NCBI GenBank assembly: GCA_943323725.2
Contig: CALPIW020000101.1
Span: forward strand, 1-6,045
Reading direction: 5' to 3'
Length of the DNA: 6,045 nt
DNA from: Polynucleobacter meluiroseus
Lineage (GTDB): Bacteria > Verrucomicrobiota > Verrucomicrobiia > Opitutales > UBA953
In this document: in pieces, positions 1-5,624 of the stretch
Layout of the letters: every line of letters begins with the position of its first letter
Numbering within the stretch: the first letter of the stretch is position 1
Made by a program: the position numbers and the translations under genes
Notes under the pieces: model-generated
What the model saw: only the letters and a program-made list of their open reading frames with translations
The model's database searches: none
What the model was told of the DNA's origin: nothing

Positions 1-302
1 TCTTTGCTGACCGCTCCGATTTCATGGGCGATCTCCACCTGAGTCTCGAGTTCCGCCAGGGACGCCCGGGCGATGACGACGAAGCGCAGTGATTCCTTGT
101 TGGTGCTCCGTTCGTCGCCTTCGGCGATGTTCGAGGCGATGGAAATGGCCGCACGGGTCATCTGGTCGCAAAGCGTGTATTTTCGCGAAAGACCGGGAGT
201 TTCGCAAAGGCGATAGGTCGAGACAGCCATCAGCTTGGCTTTTTGCCAGACGAGCAGATCGCGATAGGTCTTAACCGGGCCGAGGAGTTGGGAAGGTTTC
301 AT
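1..302 (-). CDS. Four-helix-bundle protein (S23 / 23S rRNA intervening-sequence family), 3'-truncated by window edge
   Basis: The minus strand reads open from an ATG at 302 to the window edge, giving 100 complete residues of a family that is usually about 115-130 aa, so only the C-terminal helix should be missing. Recognition rests on two family signatures. One is YRDLLVWQKA near residues 13-22. The other is QMTRAAISIASNIAEG at about 47-62, followed by the charged helix containing ERSTNKES. There is no signal peptide, so it is cytoplasmic. The family was first found encoded inside 23S rRNA intervening sequences, but most members are free-standing, as here, with no rRNA visible nearby; their molecular role is not established. 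No Shine-Dalgarno sequence precedes the ATG (upstream GTGGCG). It is divergent from the hydrolase at 477. The identification is confident; the function is not. Confidence 0.88.
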   Translation of the reverse strand, partial: MKPSQLLGPVKTYRDLLVWQKAKLMAVSTYRLCETPGLSRKYTLCDQMTRAAISIASNIAEGDERSTNKESLRFVVIARASLAELETQVEIAHEIGAVSK

Positions 303-476
303 CGCCACGAGTGAAAGGTTTGGCGGCGAGCGGTCACTTGCGGCCTCGTCGGCTATTCCCTGAAGGGTGTCACCCCCTTATGCCCCTGGCATTAACCCTA
401 TACTCGATACTCCATACTCGATACTCGGCGAAGTCCGCCTCTTGCCTTTCATCCGGTTTCCCGTCTTCTTCGCCTC
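303..476. promoter_or_regulatory. Divergent intergenic region between the four-helix-bundle gene and the MBL hydrolase
   Basis: These 174 bp separate two outward-facing genes and must contain the start signals of both. No convincing -35/-10 pair was found by eye. The most obvious structure is the ATACTC tandem array at 399-426, whose first unit contains TATACT, one base from the TATAAT -10 consensus. The stretch just before the hydrolase ATG is pyrimidine-rich (GTCTTCTTCGCCTC) with no Shine-Dalgarno sequence. A small AAGGG/CCCTT inverted repeat lies around 362-377 and is too short to interpret. Confidence 0.45.
399..426 (+). repeat. 7-bp tandem repeat, four units of NATACTC
   Basis: Four perfect-period heptamers follow each other: TATACTC, GATACTC, CATACTC and GATACTC. 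Only the first base varies, and ATACTC is invariant. The array ends 50 bp before the hydrolase ATG at 477. A second four-unit array with the same ATACTC core lies at 2889-2916 in the same orientation relative to its downstream gene. Because the period is 7, a change in unit number would alter promoter spacing. Confidence 0.9.
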
Positions 477-1271
477 ATGGAAATCCTCATCATGGGCTGC
501 GGCACGTCGCAGGGCTGTCCCTTGCCCGCCCATGACAATCCGGGGCTGGACCTGAAGAATGAGCGGAACTGGCGCGCCCGGACGAGCATCCACGTCGTCA
601 TCGAGGGCCATCACGTCCAGGTCGACGCCGCCCCGGAGTTCCGGACGCAGTGCCTCAAGTATGATGTCCGCGAGGTCGACACGTTCATCCTGACCCACGG
701 TCATGCCGACCACGTCCTGGGCATGGACGACCTTCGTCAGTTCTGCACGAACAAGGGCGGGGCGGCCATTCCGGTCTATTCGACCGAGGTCGGCCTCGAG
801 CGCATCAAGGCCATCTTCCCTTACGCCGTCGGTAAGCCGCAGGCCTCGGGTTACGTCTCGCTGGGACTGAACCTCATGCCGTCGAAGCTCGTCCTGCCCG
901 GCGGCGGCATCATCCGTTCGACGCTGCTGCCGCACGGCAACGAGTCCACGCTCGGCCTTGTCTTCGAAGAGCCTTCGACGGGCATGAAGTTCGCCTATTA
1001 CACCGATTGCCGCGCGATGACCGAGAAGTCCCTCGAACTCGGTGAACATGCCGACCTCGCGATCCTCGACGGCCTCCGCCCGAATCCGCATCCGACACAC
1101 ATGACCGTCGATCAGGCCTGTCAGGCCGCGCACGACCTGCGTGCCAAGCGGGCGCTGCTCACGCACATGACGTATCAGATCGACTACGCGACGTATACGG
1201 AGCAGCTGCAGCAGACCCACCCGAAGGTCGGCCTCTGCTACGATGGTCTCCGGATCAAGCTCGGCGCCTGA
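477..1271 (+). CDS. PhnP-like metallo-beta-lactamase-fold hydrolase
   Basis: This is a 264-residue cytoplasmic protein of the COG1235 (PhnP-like) branch of the metallo-beta-lactamase fold, whose characterised members are phosphodiesterases such as the cyclic phosphate diesterase PhnP. The N-terminus carries GCGTSQGCP at residues 7-15. The metal-binding signature THGHADH lies at about 73-79 (H74, H76, D78, H79). Further likely ligands are H153 in LPHG, D177 in YYTD and H230 in LLTHM. The family segment DGLRPNPHPTHMT (198-210) fits the COG1235 pattern in which a conserved HPTH follows the DxLR motif. The cysteine cluster that binds structural zinc in E. coli PhnP is not apparent. No phn genes are nearby, so a phosphonate role is unsupported and the substrate is unknown. 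The ATG at 477 starts directly at the first beta-strand; no Shine-Dalgarno sequence precedes it. Confidence 0.9.
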   Translation: MEILIMGCGTSQGCPLPAHDNPGLDLKNERNWRARTSIHVVIEGHHVQVDAAPEFRTQCLKYDVREVDTFILTHGHADHVLGMDDLRQFCTNKGGAAIPVYSTEVGLERIKAIFPYAVGKPQASGYVSLGLNLMPSKLVLPGGGIIRSTLLPHGNESTLGLVFEEPSTGMKFAYYTDCRAMTEKSLELGEHADLAILDGLRPNPHPTHMTVDQACQAAHDLRAKRALLTHMTYQIDYATYTEQLQQTHPKVGLCYDGLRIKLGA

Positions 1272-1280
1272 ACAGGCACG

Positions 1281-1306
1281 AAAAAGGGCGCCCGCTAGGC
1301 GCCCTT
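1281..1306 (-). terminator. Rho-independent terminator, probably bidirectional
   Basis: AAGGGCGCC (1284-1292) pairs perfectly with GGCGCCCTT (1298-1306) around a 5-nt loop. Read on the minus strand, the stem runs into a run of five T, making a good terminator 23 bp past the DUF1080 stop. On the plus strand it lies 13 bp past the hydrolase stop but is followed only by TTGATT, so termination there should be weaker. It serves two convergent transcripts. Confidence 0.85.
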
Positions 1307-1328
1307 GATTCACCGGCTCGGAGCGGGC

Positions 1329-1979
1329 TCAGAGTTCGGTGACGACGATGTTGCGGAACCAGCAGGGGTCGCCGTGCTCGGTGAGCATCAGCTTGCCTTG
1401 GCCGGGGCCGAAGCCCTGCTTGTTCTTGAATTTGCTCTTCGCGATGGCGGCCTTCCATTCGTCGGACTTCGTGTCGGCCGAGGAGCTCAGCTTGCCGTTA
1501 AGGTAATGCTCGATCTTGCCGTCCTTCACCACGATGCGGCTCTGGTTCCATTCGCCGATGGGCTTCTTGGCCTTGTCCTTGGCGGAGTCGACGAGGTCAT
1601 AGATCGAACCCGTGTTGTGGCTGCCGCCGCGGAGGCCATCGGGGTGGCCGTCGTCGTCGATCATCTGGTATTCGATGCCGAGCCACTCGCCCTTGCCCTT
1701 GGCGTCCTTGATGTTGGTGACCCAGAACTTGATGCCGTTGTTACCCTTGGCTTCGAGGCGCCATTCCCAGGTCAGTTCGAAGTTCGCGTATTCCTTCTTC
1801 GAGATGAGCGCGCCGGTGCCCTTCTGGGCGGCGAGGTGGATGACGCCACCTTCCTGGGTCTTCCAGCCGCCGGCGGGGGCGCCGCCGTTGAGGTCGGTGA
1901 AGTCGGCCAAGGTGAGGGTGGCCTTGTCGCCGGCGAAGAGGGTGCCGGTGGCGAGCAGGGCGAGGAGGAGGGATTTCAT
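1329..1979 (-). CDS. Secreted DUF1080 protein (3-keto-disaccharide hydrolase family)
   Basis: This is a 216-residue single-domain protein of the DUF1080 family (PF06439), a concanavalin-like beta-sandwich now named for 3-keto-disaccharide/3-keto-glycoside hydrolysis. A signal peptide occupies about residues 1-16, with likely cleavage after LFA. Family landmarks in order are ISKKEYANFELTWEWR (59-74), NGIKFWV (81-87), GIEYQM (101-106), TGSIYDL (123-129), GEWNQSRIVVKDGKIEHYLNG (142-162) split here as GEWNQSRIVV then KIEHYLNG, and the closing EHGDPCWFRNI (201-211). The ATG at 1979 was chosen because it begins the signal peptide; in-frame upstream sequence is not signal-like and runs into the preceding gene. 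It lies 56 bp after the esterase with no terminator between, so the two are probably co-transcribed, and it is followed by the hairpin at 1306-1281. No Shine-Dalgarno sequence is present (CCTCCCC precedes the ATG). The sugar substrate cannot be told. Confidence 0.92.
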   Translation of the reverse strand: MKSLLLALLATGTLFAGDKATLTLADFTDLNGGAPAGGWKTQEGGVIHLAAQKGTGALISKKEYANFELTWEWRLEAKGNNGIKFWVTNIKDAKGKGEWLGIEYQMIDDDGHPDGLRGGSHNTGSIYDLVDSAKDKAKKPIGEWNQSRIVVKDGKIEHYLNGKLSSSADTKSDEWKAAIAKSKFKNKQGFGPGQGKLMLTEHGDPCWFRNIVVTEL

Positions 1980-2035
1980 GGGGAGGCTTTGTTTATGGGT
2001 AGTATTCCGACGGATTTGAAGTCCTTTATCGGCGG

Positions 2036-2881
2036 TCAGGGCAGGACCTTGATTTCCTTGAGCCAGACAAGCGCTTCGGCCTGCCACTTGTCCCACGAGG
2101 GGCCCTTGTAGCCGTTGAGGCCGTGGCCGCCGTTGGGGAGTTCGACGAGCCGGGCCGGTAGGCCGGCCTGCTGCTGGGCGGCGAAGAACATCCGGCTGTT
2201 CTCGATGTCGACGACCTTGTCATCGATCGCGTGCGCCAAGAAGGCGGGCGGGGTGCCGGTCTTCACGTGCTTCTGCGTCGAGAAATATTCCGGGAGGCCG
2301 GCGGACGGCGTTTCGCCCATGAGGTTCTTCTTCGAGCCGCGATGGACGCCGACGTCCATGCTGATGACCGGATAGATGAGGAGCGAGAAGTCGGGGCGGC
2401 TGCTCTCGCGGGCGATCGCGTCGGAGGTCTTTCCTTCGCCGGCGTCGAAGTGCACGGTCGCGGTCGAGGCGAGGTGGCCGCCGGCGGAGAAGCCGATGAT
2501 GCCGATCTTCTTCGGATCGATCTTCCATTGCGCAGCGTTGGCGCGGACCGTGCGAATCGCCCGCTGGGCGTCGAGGAGCGGCACGTAAGGACGTCCGGCT
2601 GGAAGACGGTATTCGAGGACGATGCCGACGATGCCGTGGGCGTTGAGCCAGGCGGCGATGCCGTGGCCTTCGCCCTTCGTCACCAAGCCGCCGTAGCCGC
2701 CGCCGGGGCAGATGACGATCGCCGCGCCGTTAGGCTTCTCGGGTAGGTGTACGGTAATCTTCGCCTTGGAAGAGTCGGAGAACTTGCCGTTGCCCTCAGG
2801 CGCATCGCCCGGCCAGAGCGGCAGGGTTTCGGCGGCGAAGGAGGAGGCAGTGAGTGCGAGCAGGGCGAGGAGGGGGCGCAT
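2036..2881 (-). CDS. Secreted alpha/beta-hydrolase esterase (BD-FAE / acetyl-xylan-esterase-like)
   Basis: This is a 281-residue alpha/beta hydrolase with a signal peptide (about 1-17, ending SSFA), so probably periplasmic or secreted. The oxyanion-hole segment CPGGGYGGL is at 58-66. The nucleophile elbow GFSAGGHLA is at 130-138 with Ser132. The acidic residue is D220 or D221 in HAIDDKVV, and the catalytic histidine is H253 in NGGHGLNGY. The LPLWPGDAPEG segment (20-30) is typical of relatives often annotated as acetyl-xylan esterase or, misleadingly, endo-1,4-beta-xylanase. The likely reaction is hydrolysis of acetyl or other acyl esters on plant or algal glycans; the exact substrate is unknown. 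The frame stays open upstream to 3058, but that extension reads through repeats, so the ATG at 2881 starting the signal peptide is preferred. The start sits only 7 bp past the heptamer array and has no Shine-Dalgarno sequence. It is the first gene of a two-gene unit with DUF1080. Confidence 0.9.
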   Translation of the reverse strand: MRPLLALLALTASSFAAETLPLWPGDAPEGNGKFSDSSKAKITVHLPEKPNGAAIVICPGGGYGGLVTKGEGHGIAAWLNAHGIVGIVLEYRLPAGRPYVPLLDAQRAIRTVRANAAQWKIDPKKIGIIGFSAGGHLASTATVHFDAGEGKTSDAIARESSRPDFSLLIYPVISMDVGVHRGSKKNLMGETPSAGLPEYFSTQKHVKTGTPPAFLAHAIDDKVVDIENSRMFFAAQQQAGLPARLVELPNGGHGLNGYKGPSWDKWQAEALVWLKEIKVLP

Positions 2882-2888
2882 ACGGGGT

Positions 2889-2927
2889 GAGTATGGAGTA
2901 TAGAGTATGGAGTATGGGAAAAGTATG
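2889..2927 (-). repeat. 7-bp tandem repeat, four NATACTC units plus one degenerate unit
   Basis: Read on the minus strand, 2916-2889 is CATACTC, CATACTC, TATACTC, CATACTC. A degenerate CATACTT lies 4 bp upstream (2927-2921). The period, unit count and invariant ATACTC core match the array at 399-426. This copy ends 7 bp before the esterase ATG, so it lies in the leader or promoter of that gene. Confidence 0.9.
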
Positions 2928-2947
2928 GGGGAGGGAAGGGCGATTGG

Positions 2948-2973
2948 TAGGGTCGGGACCCCGTCACGACCTA
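2948..2973. repeat. Palindrome module A (TAGGG...CCTA)
   Basis: TAGGGTCGGGAC (2948-2959) faces GTCACGACCTA (2963-2973) across the loop CCC. Pairing is complete except for one bulged G in the TAGGG block and one G/A mismatch. Its total length, 3-nt loop and bulge position match module B, though the stem sequence is different. Confidence 0.75.
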
Positions 2974-2985
2974 GCTGTATCGAGG

Positions 2986-3011
2986 TAGGGACAGCACCAC
3001 GTGCTGTCCTA
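2986..3011. repeat. Palindrome module B (TAGGG...CCTA)
   Basis: TAGGGACAGCAC (2986-2997) faces GTGCTGTCCTA (3001-3011) across the loop CAC. All positions pair apart from a single bulged G in the TAGGG block. It is preceded by a G, giving the same GGTAGGG opening as module A. The adjoining palindrome GTTCGCC/GGCGAAC (3012-3029, loop GCAG) starts at the very next base. Confidence 0.8.
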
Positions 3012-3032
3012 GTTCGCCGCAGGGCGAACGCG

Positions 3033-3096
3033 GGTAGGGGCAAGGCTTCGCCTTGCACTCCTCGATCGGAGGGCGCGGCAGAGCCACGCCCCTACC
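3033..3096. repeat. Composite palindrome: two hairpins inside a 9-bp outer inverted repeat
   Basis: GGTAGGGGC (3033-3041) is the exact reverse complement of GCCCCTACC (3088-3096). Inside sit GCAAGGC/GCCTTGC (3040-3056, loop TTC) and GGGCGCGGC/GCCACGCCC (3071-3091, loop AGA, one mismatch), linked by a CTCC...GGAG segment. The layout suggests two TAGGG-type modules whose inner flanks have decayed, or one element nested in another. Confidence 0.75.
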
Positions 3097-3127
3097 TTCG
3101 CCCGCCCTGCGGCGGCCGTACAGGCAC

Positions 3128-3154
3128 AAAAAAGCCCCGGAGGTCCGGGGCTTT
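3128..3154 (-). terminator. Rho-independent terminator of the ThuA-like unit
   Basis: AAAGCCCCGG (3131-3140) pairs perfectly with CCGGGGCTTT (3145-3154) around a 4-nt loop. On the minus strand the stem is followed by T residues (six in a row counting the stem end). It begins 19 bp after the ThuA-like stop codon, the expected place for the end of the three-gene transcript. Confidence 0.9.
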
Positions 3155-3173
3155 CGTTGATTTGCCTAACGGC

Positions 3174-4019
3174 TTACTTTCCGAAGCCGGCGGAGGGCTT
3201 GCCGTCGGCCTCGAGCTTACCGGCGGACCAGAGCACCGCGCGGGCGACGAGGTCGAGGTAGCGGGCGTCTTCGACGGTCGCGTTGTTATGGCCGATCGTG
3301 GTGCTGAAGATGCGGGTCTTCTTCGGGCCGAACTCATTGGTCCAGGCGACGGTGGCGTTGGCTTCGGAGGCCGGGGTGACCTTGCCCTTCTTGTCCTTCT
3401 TCTCCGGGACCTTCTGCAGTCCCGTGGCGAGGGTCTTGGCGCCCAGGATCTGGACGTTGTTGTAGAGTTCTTCGTTGATCGTGGTCCAGTCGGCGAGGCC
3501 GGTGGTGACCGGGTGGGACTTGTCGGTGAAGGTGATGGCGATCGGCTGCTGCGGGCCATGGCCGGTGGACTGCAGGCCGAGCATTTCGTACCAGCTGGCG
3601 TTGTCGGCGCCGGCCTTCACCGGTTCCTTGAAGTTACCCCAGCGGTAGCTGTGCATGGCGCAGTGGAGGTTCACGGCGGGCAGGCCATTCTTATGGGCGT
3701 TGACGATGTTGGCGACGTAGGCCTGGTCGGTGATGTCGGCGGCGCACTCGTCGTGGACGACCACGTCGAAGTTCTTGCCCCAGTCCGGGCTCTTGAAGAG
3801 CTCGAAGAGCGGCTTGGTGGACTTGGTCGGATCGTAGGCGACTTCGACCACCGCGTTCACGCGGGCTTCGATGCCCTTCTTCAGGACTTCTTTCTGCGTG
3901 GCGTAATCGTGGCAGCAGCCGCCGGCGACGACGAGGATGCGCAGGGGCTTCTGCTCGGCGGCGAGGGTGGAGGTCAGGCCGACGAGGGCGGTCAGCGCGA
4001 GGAGGGTGCGGAGTTTCAT
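3174..4019 (-). CDS. Secreted ThuA-like protein
   Basis: This is a 281-residue protein with a ThuA-like domain (PF06283), a class I glutamine-amidotransferase-like fold. ThuA takes part in trehalose and related disaccharide use through 3-keto intermediates in rhizobia. A signal peptide spans about residues 1-21 (ending TLAA), so this member acts outside the cytoplasm, unlike classical ThuA. Family landmarks are ILVVAGGCCHDY (28-39), FDVVVHDECA (84-93), PAVNLHCAMHSYR (114-126), TGHGP (152-156), SHPVTTGL (168-175), INEELY (181-186) and TTIGHN (240-245). An insert rich in Lys (about 203-215, KVPEKKDKKGKV) lies before the last strands. It is the last gene of a unit starting at 5486, 50 bp after the cytochrome gene, and a terminator follows 19 bp downstream. 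No Shine-Dalgarno sequence is visible (ATACCCC precedes the ATG). The substrate is unknown. Confidence 0.9.
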   Translation of the reverse strand: MKLRTLLALTALVGLTSTLAAEQKPLRILVVAGGCCHDYATQKEVLKKGIEARVNAVVEVAYDPTKSTKPLFELFKSPDWGKNFDVVVHDECAADITDQAYVANIVNAHKNGLPAVNLHCAMHSYRWGNFKEPVKAGADNASWYEMLGLQSTGHGPQQPIAITFTDKSHPVTTGLADWTTINEELYNNVQILGAKTLATGLQKVPEKKDKKGKVTPASEANATVAWTNEFGPKKTRIFSTTIGHNNATVEDARYLDLVARAVLWSAGKLEADGKPSAGFGK

Positions 4020-4069
4020 GGGGTATCTGAGATAAAGGGGGTCACTGGGGCGGCGGGCAAAAGAAAAAC

Positions 4070-4540
4070 CTACTTCTTGGGCTTCGGGGCCGGCTTCGGG
4101 GCGGTCAGGGCCTTCTTGGTGTCGGCGATGGCGGCCTTGGCCAGTTCGTCGGGGATAGGCTGGCCTTCGACGAAGGCGTAAAGGGCTTCCTTCTGCTTCT
4201 CGGTCAGCGGATGTTCTTCCTTGGGCGGCATGACATCACCCGCGGTACGACCCAAGAAGACGCGGGCCAAGAGCATGCTGTCGTTCGGCTGGCCGATGAC
4301 GAAGGCCAGGTTCTTGCCGCCCTTGAGGGTGGCTTCGAGGGTGTCGAGGCGCAGCTTGCCTTTCTCCTTCTTGGGACCGTGGCAGGAGACGCACTGCGCG
4401 TCGAACATTGGTTGGACGACCTTGGCGTAGTCCGCCTTCTGCGCCGGCGTGAGCGGCTTGACGGGCTCGGGCTTCTTCTTCGGTGCCGTCGGCGCGGCGA
4501 AGGCGCAGGCAGCGAGGAGCAGGGGCAGCAAAGAGCGCAT
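4070..4540 (-). CDS. Exported cytochrome c domain protein (PSCyt1-like)
   Basis: This 156-residue protein has one c-type heme site, CVSCH at 50-54, and a probable axial Met104 in DVMPPKEEHPLT. This is the arrangement of the small Planctomycete/Verrucomicrobia cytochrome c domain (PF07635-like). The N-terminus is exported: either a signal peptide cut after AFA (about residue 15) or a lipoprotein, since LAAC at 9-12 fits a lipobox; the hydrophobic stretch is short, so this is undecided. The tail is a Lys/Pro/Ala-rich extension (APKPAPKPKK). The ATG lies 4 bp past the stop of the upstream membrane-cytochrome gene, so translation is probably coupled. Its domain is a close paralogue of that gene's C-terminus, sharing KGKLR.DTLEA, PLT and PIPD blocks. 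Its role is probably electron transfer in the periplasm; the partner is unknown. Confidence 0.9.
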   Translation of the reverse strand: MRSLLPLLLAACAFAAPTAPKKKPEPVKPLTPAQKADYAKVVQPMFDAQCVSCHGPKKEKGKLRLDTLEATLKGGKNLAFVIGQPNDSMLLARVFLGRTAGDVMPPKEEHPLTEKQKEALYAFVEGQPIPDELAKAAIADTKKALTAPKPAPKPKK

Positions 4541-4544
4541 CGGC

Positions 4545-5486
4545 TTATTTCTTCGGGGCCTGCTTAGGTGCCTTGGTCGCGGCGAGGGCGGCCTTGGCGA
4601 CGTCGTCAGGGATGGGCTTGCCTTCGATGAAGAGGGCGAAGGCCTGCACCTGATCCTTCGTGAGCGGGTTGCCTTCGGTCGGCATGAATTCTTCGTCCGA
4701 CGGGTCGAGCGTCACGCGCACGTGCATGAGGCTCTTCTGCAGGTCGCCGGCGACGAAGGCCGCGCCTTCCGAGCCGCCCTTCTTGAGGGCTTCGAGCGTA
4801 TCCATGCGGAGCTTGCCTTTGACCTTCTTGGCGCCGTGGCACTCGACGCAGTGGGCCTCGAGGATCGGAGCGATGACCTGCGCGTAGTCGTCGCGCTTGG
4901 CGCCGGGTGCGACGTCGATCACGACCTTGTCCGGACGCGGGGAGGCGACCTTGTTCGGTTTGAAGGGGAACCCTTCTTCGTGGACGATCTCGCCGCCGAT
5001 GTGCGCGGCGAAGCTCATCACCCCGATGGCCACGACTTGGCTGGCTAGGCGGACCGTGAACGACTGCGAGAGCAGCAGGCTGGCCAGTCCGGCGAAGGCG
5101 GCGGCGCCGATGCCGCCCCAGAGATGGAGTTCGATGGCTTCGCCGGCGAAGCCGTTGAAATGCGCGTGCAGGATGCCGCAGAGGACGGCGCCCCAGGTGC
5201 CGGCGGCCGAGAAGACGGACAGGCGACGCACGGTCGCGGTGGCCTGCTCGTGACGTTCGAAGAATTCGAACATCGGCACGATGAGCAGCACGGCGGCCGG
5301 GATGTGCAGGGCGAGGATGTGGAAGTTGCCGAGGATGGACAGGATGGCCGGGCCGCGCTCCGCGCCGTCAGGGGGCAGGAGGAAGGCCAGCGCGACCAAC
5401 AGGAGATTGGCGGCGACGACCAGGATGGCGGCCTGTCGGAAGGTCAGGGCGTGCAGGCGTTCTTCGATGCGGTGAAGGGGCGTCAT
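4545..5486 (-). CDS. Five-helix membrane protein (DUF2231-like) fused to a cytochrome c domain
   Basis: This 313-residue protein has two parts. The N-terminal half has five predicted membrane helices at about 19-38, 53-73, 89-109, 121-141 and 147-165. It contains histidines at or near helix ends: H56 and H61 in NFHILALHIP, H107 and H109, H121, H162 and H169. The FHxLALHxP pattern resembles DUF2231-type membrane domains. The C-terminal half (about 197-300) is a cytochrome c domain with CVECH at 213-217, probable axial Met268 in EEFMPTEGNPLT, and a PIPDDVAKAA ending. A Lys/Ala/Pro tail closes it. Membrane histidines could bind heme b, which would make this a quinol- or cytochrome-linked electron carrier; that is inference. 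A TTG start at 5576 is possible in frame but falls within the terminator of the preceding gene, so the ATG at 5486 is preferred. It is the first gene of the unit with 4070-4540 and 3174-4019. Confidence 0.88.
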   Translation of the reverse strand: MTPLHRIEERLHALTFRQAAILVVAANLLLVALAFLLPPDGAERGPAILSILGNFHILALHIPAAVLLIVPMFEFFERHEQATATVRRLSVFSAAGTWGAVLCGILHAHFNGFAGEAIELHLWGGIGAAAFAGLASLLLSQSFTVRLASQVVAIGVMSFAAHIGGEIVHEEGFPFKPNKVASPRPDKVVIDVAPGAKRDDYAQVIAPILEAHCVECHGAKKVKGKLRMDTLEALKKGGSEGAAFVAGDLQKSLMHVRVTLDPSDEEFMPTEGNPLTKDQVQAFALFIEGKPIPDDVAKAALAATKAPKQAPKK

Positions 5487-5507
5487 GGGACGGAAAGGGT
5501 TCTGGGT

Positions 5508-5536
5508 GATATGGAGTCGCTTCGGGGTGGGGTCAA
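5508..5536 (-). promoter_or_regulatory. Candidate promoter for the membrane-cytochrome / cytochrome / ThuA unit
   Basis: On the minus strand TTGACC (5536-5531) is one base from the -35 consensus. After exactly 17 bp it is followed by CATATC (5513-5508), which shares only the central ATA with the -10 consensus. It lies between the upstream terminator and the ATG at 5486 and would leave a leader of roughly 15 nt. The weak -10 makes this tentative. Confidence 0.35.
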
Positions 5537-5570
5537 ACGCAAGCGACCGCGCTGAGGCCCTCCTATTTAG

Positions 5571-5605
5571 ACACAAAAAAAGCCCGCGGGTTTCCGCGGG
5601 CTTTT
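5571..5605 (-). terminator. Rho-independent terminator of the 5625-6011 cytochrome gene
   Basis: AAAAGCCCGCGG (5578-5589) pairs perfectly over 12 bp with CCGCGGGCTTTT (5594-5605) around a GTTT loop. On the minus strand the stem ends in a run of seven T. It starts 19 bp past the gene's stop codon and separates this gene from the next minus-strand unit. Confidence 0.93.
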
Positions 5606-5624
5606 CGTCAGCAAGCCGTCCGGC

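Larger units (their letters stand above)
2946..3119. repeat. Cluster of consecutive small palindromes, several with a GGTAGGG opening
   Basis: About 175 bp of the gap between the esterase start and the ThuA-like terminator consist almost entirely of short inverted repeats placed end to end: 2948-2973, 2986-3011, 3012-3029, 3040-3056, 3071-3091 and a weaker one at 3100-3117. Three begin with a TAGGG block (GGTAGGG at 2946-2952, 2985-2990 region and 3033-3039). The stem sequences differ while the shell and 3-4 nt loops recur. This resembles REP-like or MITE-derived intergenic palindromes. No protein-coding content was found here. Confidence 0.75.

Noticed and set aside
378..1313. A 311-codon open frame on the minus strand opposite the MBL hydrolase.
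   Set aside because: It spans the hydrolase and runs through the terminator and heptamer array; its translation has no recognisable motif, whereas the plus strand has complete metal-binding signatures.
1980..2035. Possible hairpin between the esterase and DUF1080 genes.
   Set aside because: Only 4-bp CCGA/TCGG pairing with a long loop and no T-run was found, so it is not a terminator and does not break the two-gene unit.
2882..3058. N-terminal extension of the esterase frame.
   Set aside because: The added residues are translations of the palindromes and heptamer array, and they would bury the clear signal peptide that starts at 2881.
2946..3119. CRISPR array.
   Set aside because: The repeated units are palindromes with different sequences and irregular spacing, with no constant direct repeat and unique spacers of even length.
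4020..4069. T-rich stretch (TTTTTCTTTT on the minus strand) after the 4070-4540 cytochrome gene.
   Set aside because: There is no GC-rich stem before it, so it does not look like a terminator and the ThuA-like gene is kept in the same unit.
2907..4181. A 424-codon open frame on the plus strand opposite the ThuA-like gene.
   Set aside because: It is antisense to a well-supported gene, begins inside the repeat cluster and reads as Gly/Val/Ala/Asp-rich sequence typical of a high-GC shadow frame.
5487..5576. TTG-initiated extension of the membrane-cytochrome gene, with an AGGAGG at 5559-5564.
   Set aside because: The TTG lies inside the preceding terminator tail and comes before the AGGAGG; no start codon sits at a suitable distance after that motif.
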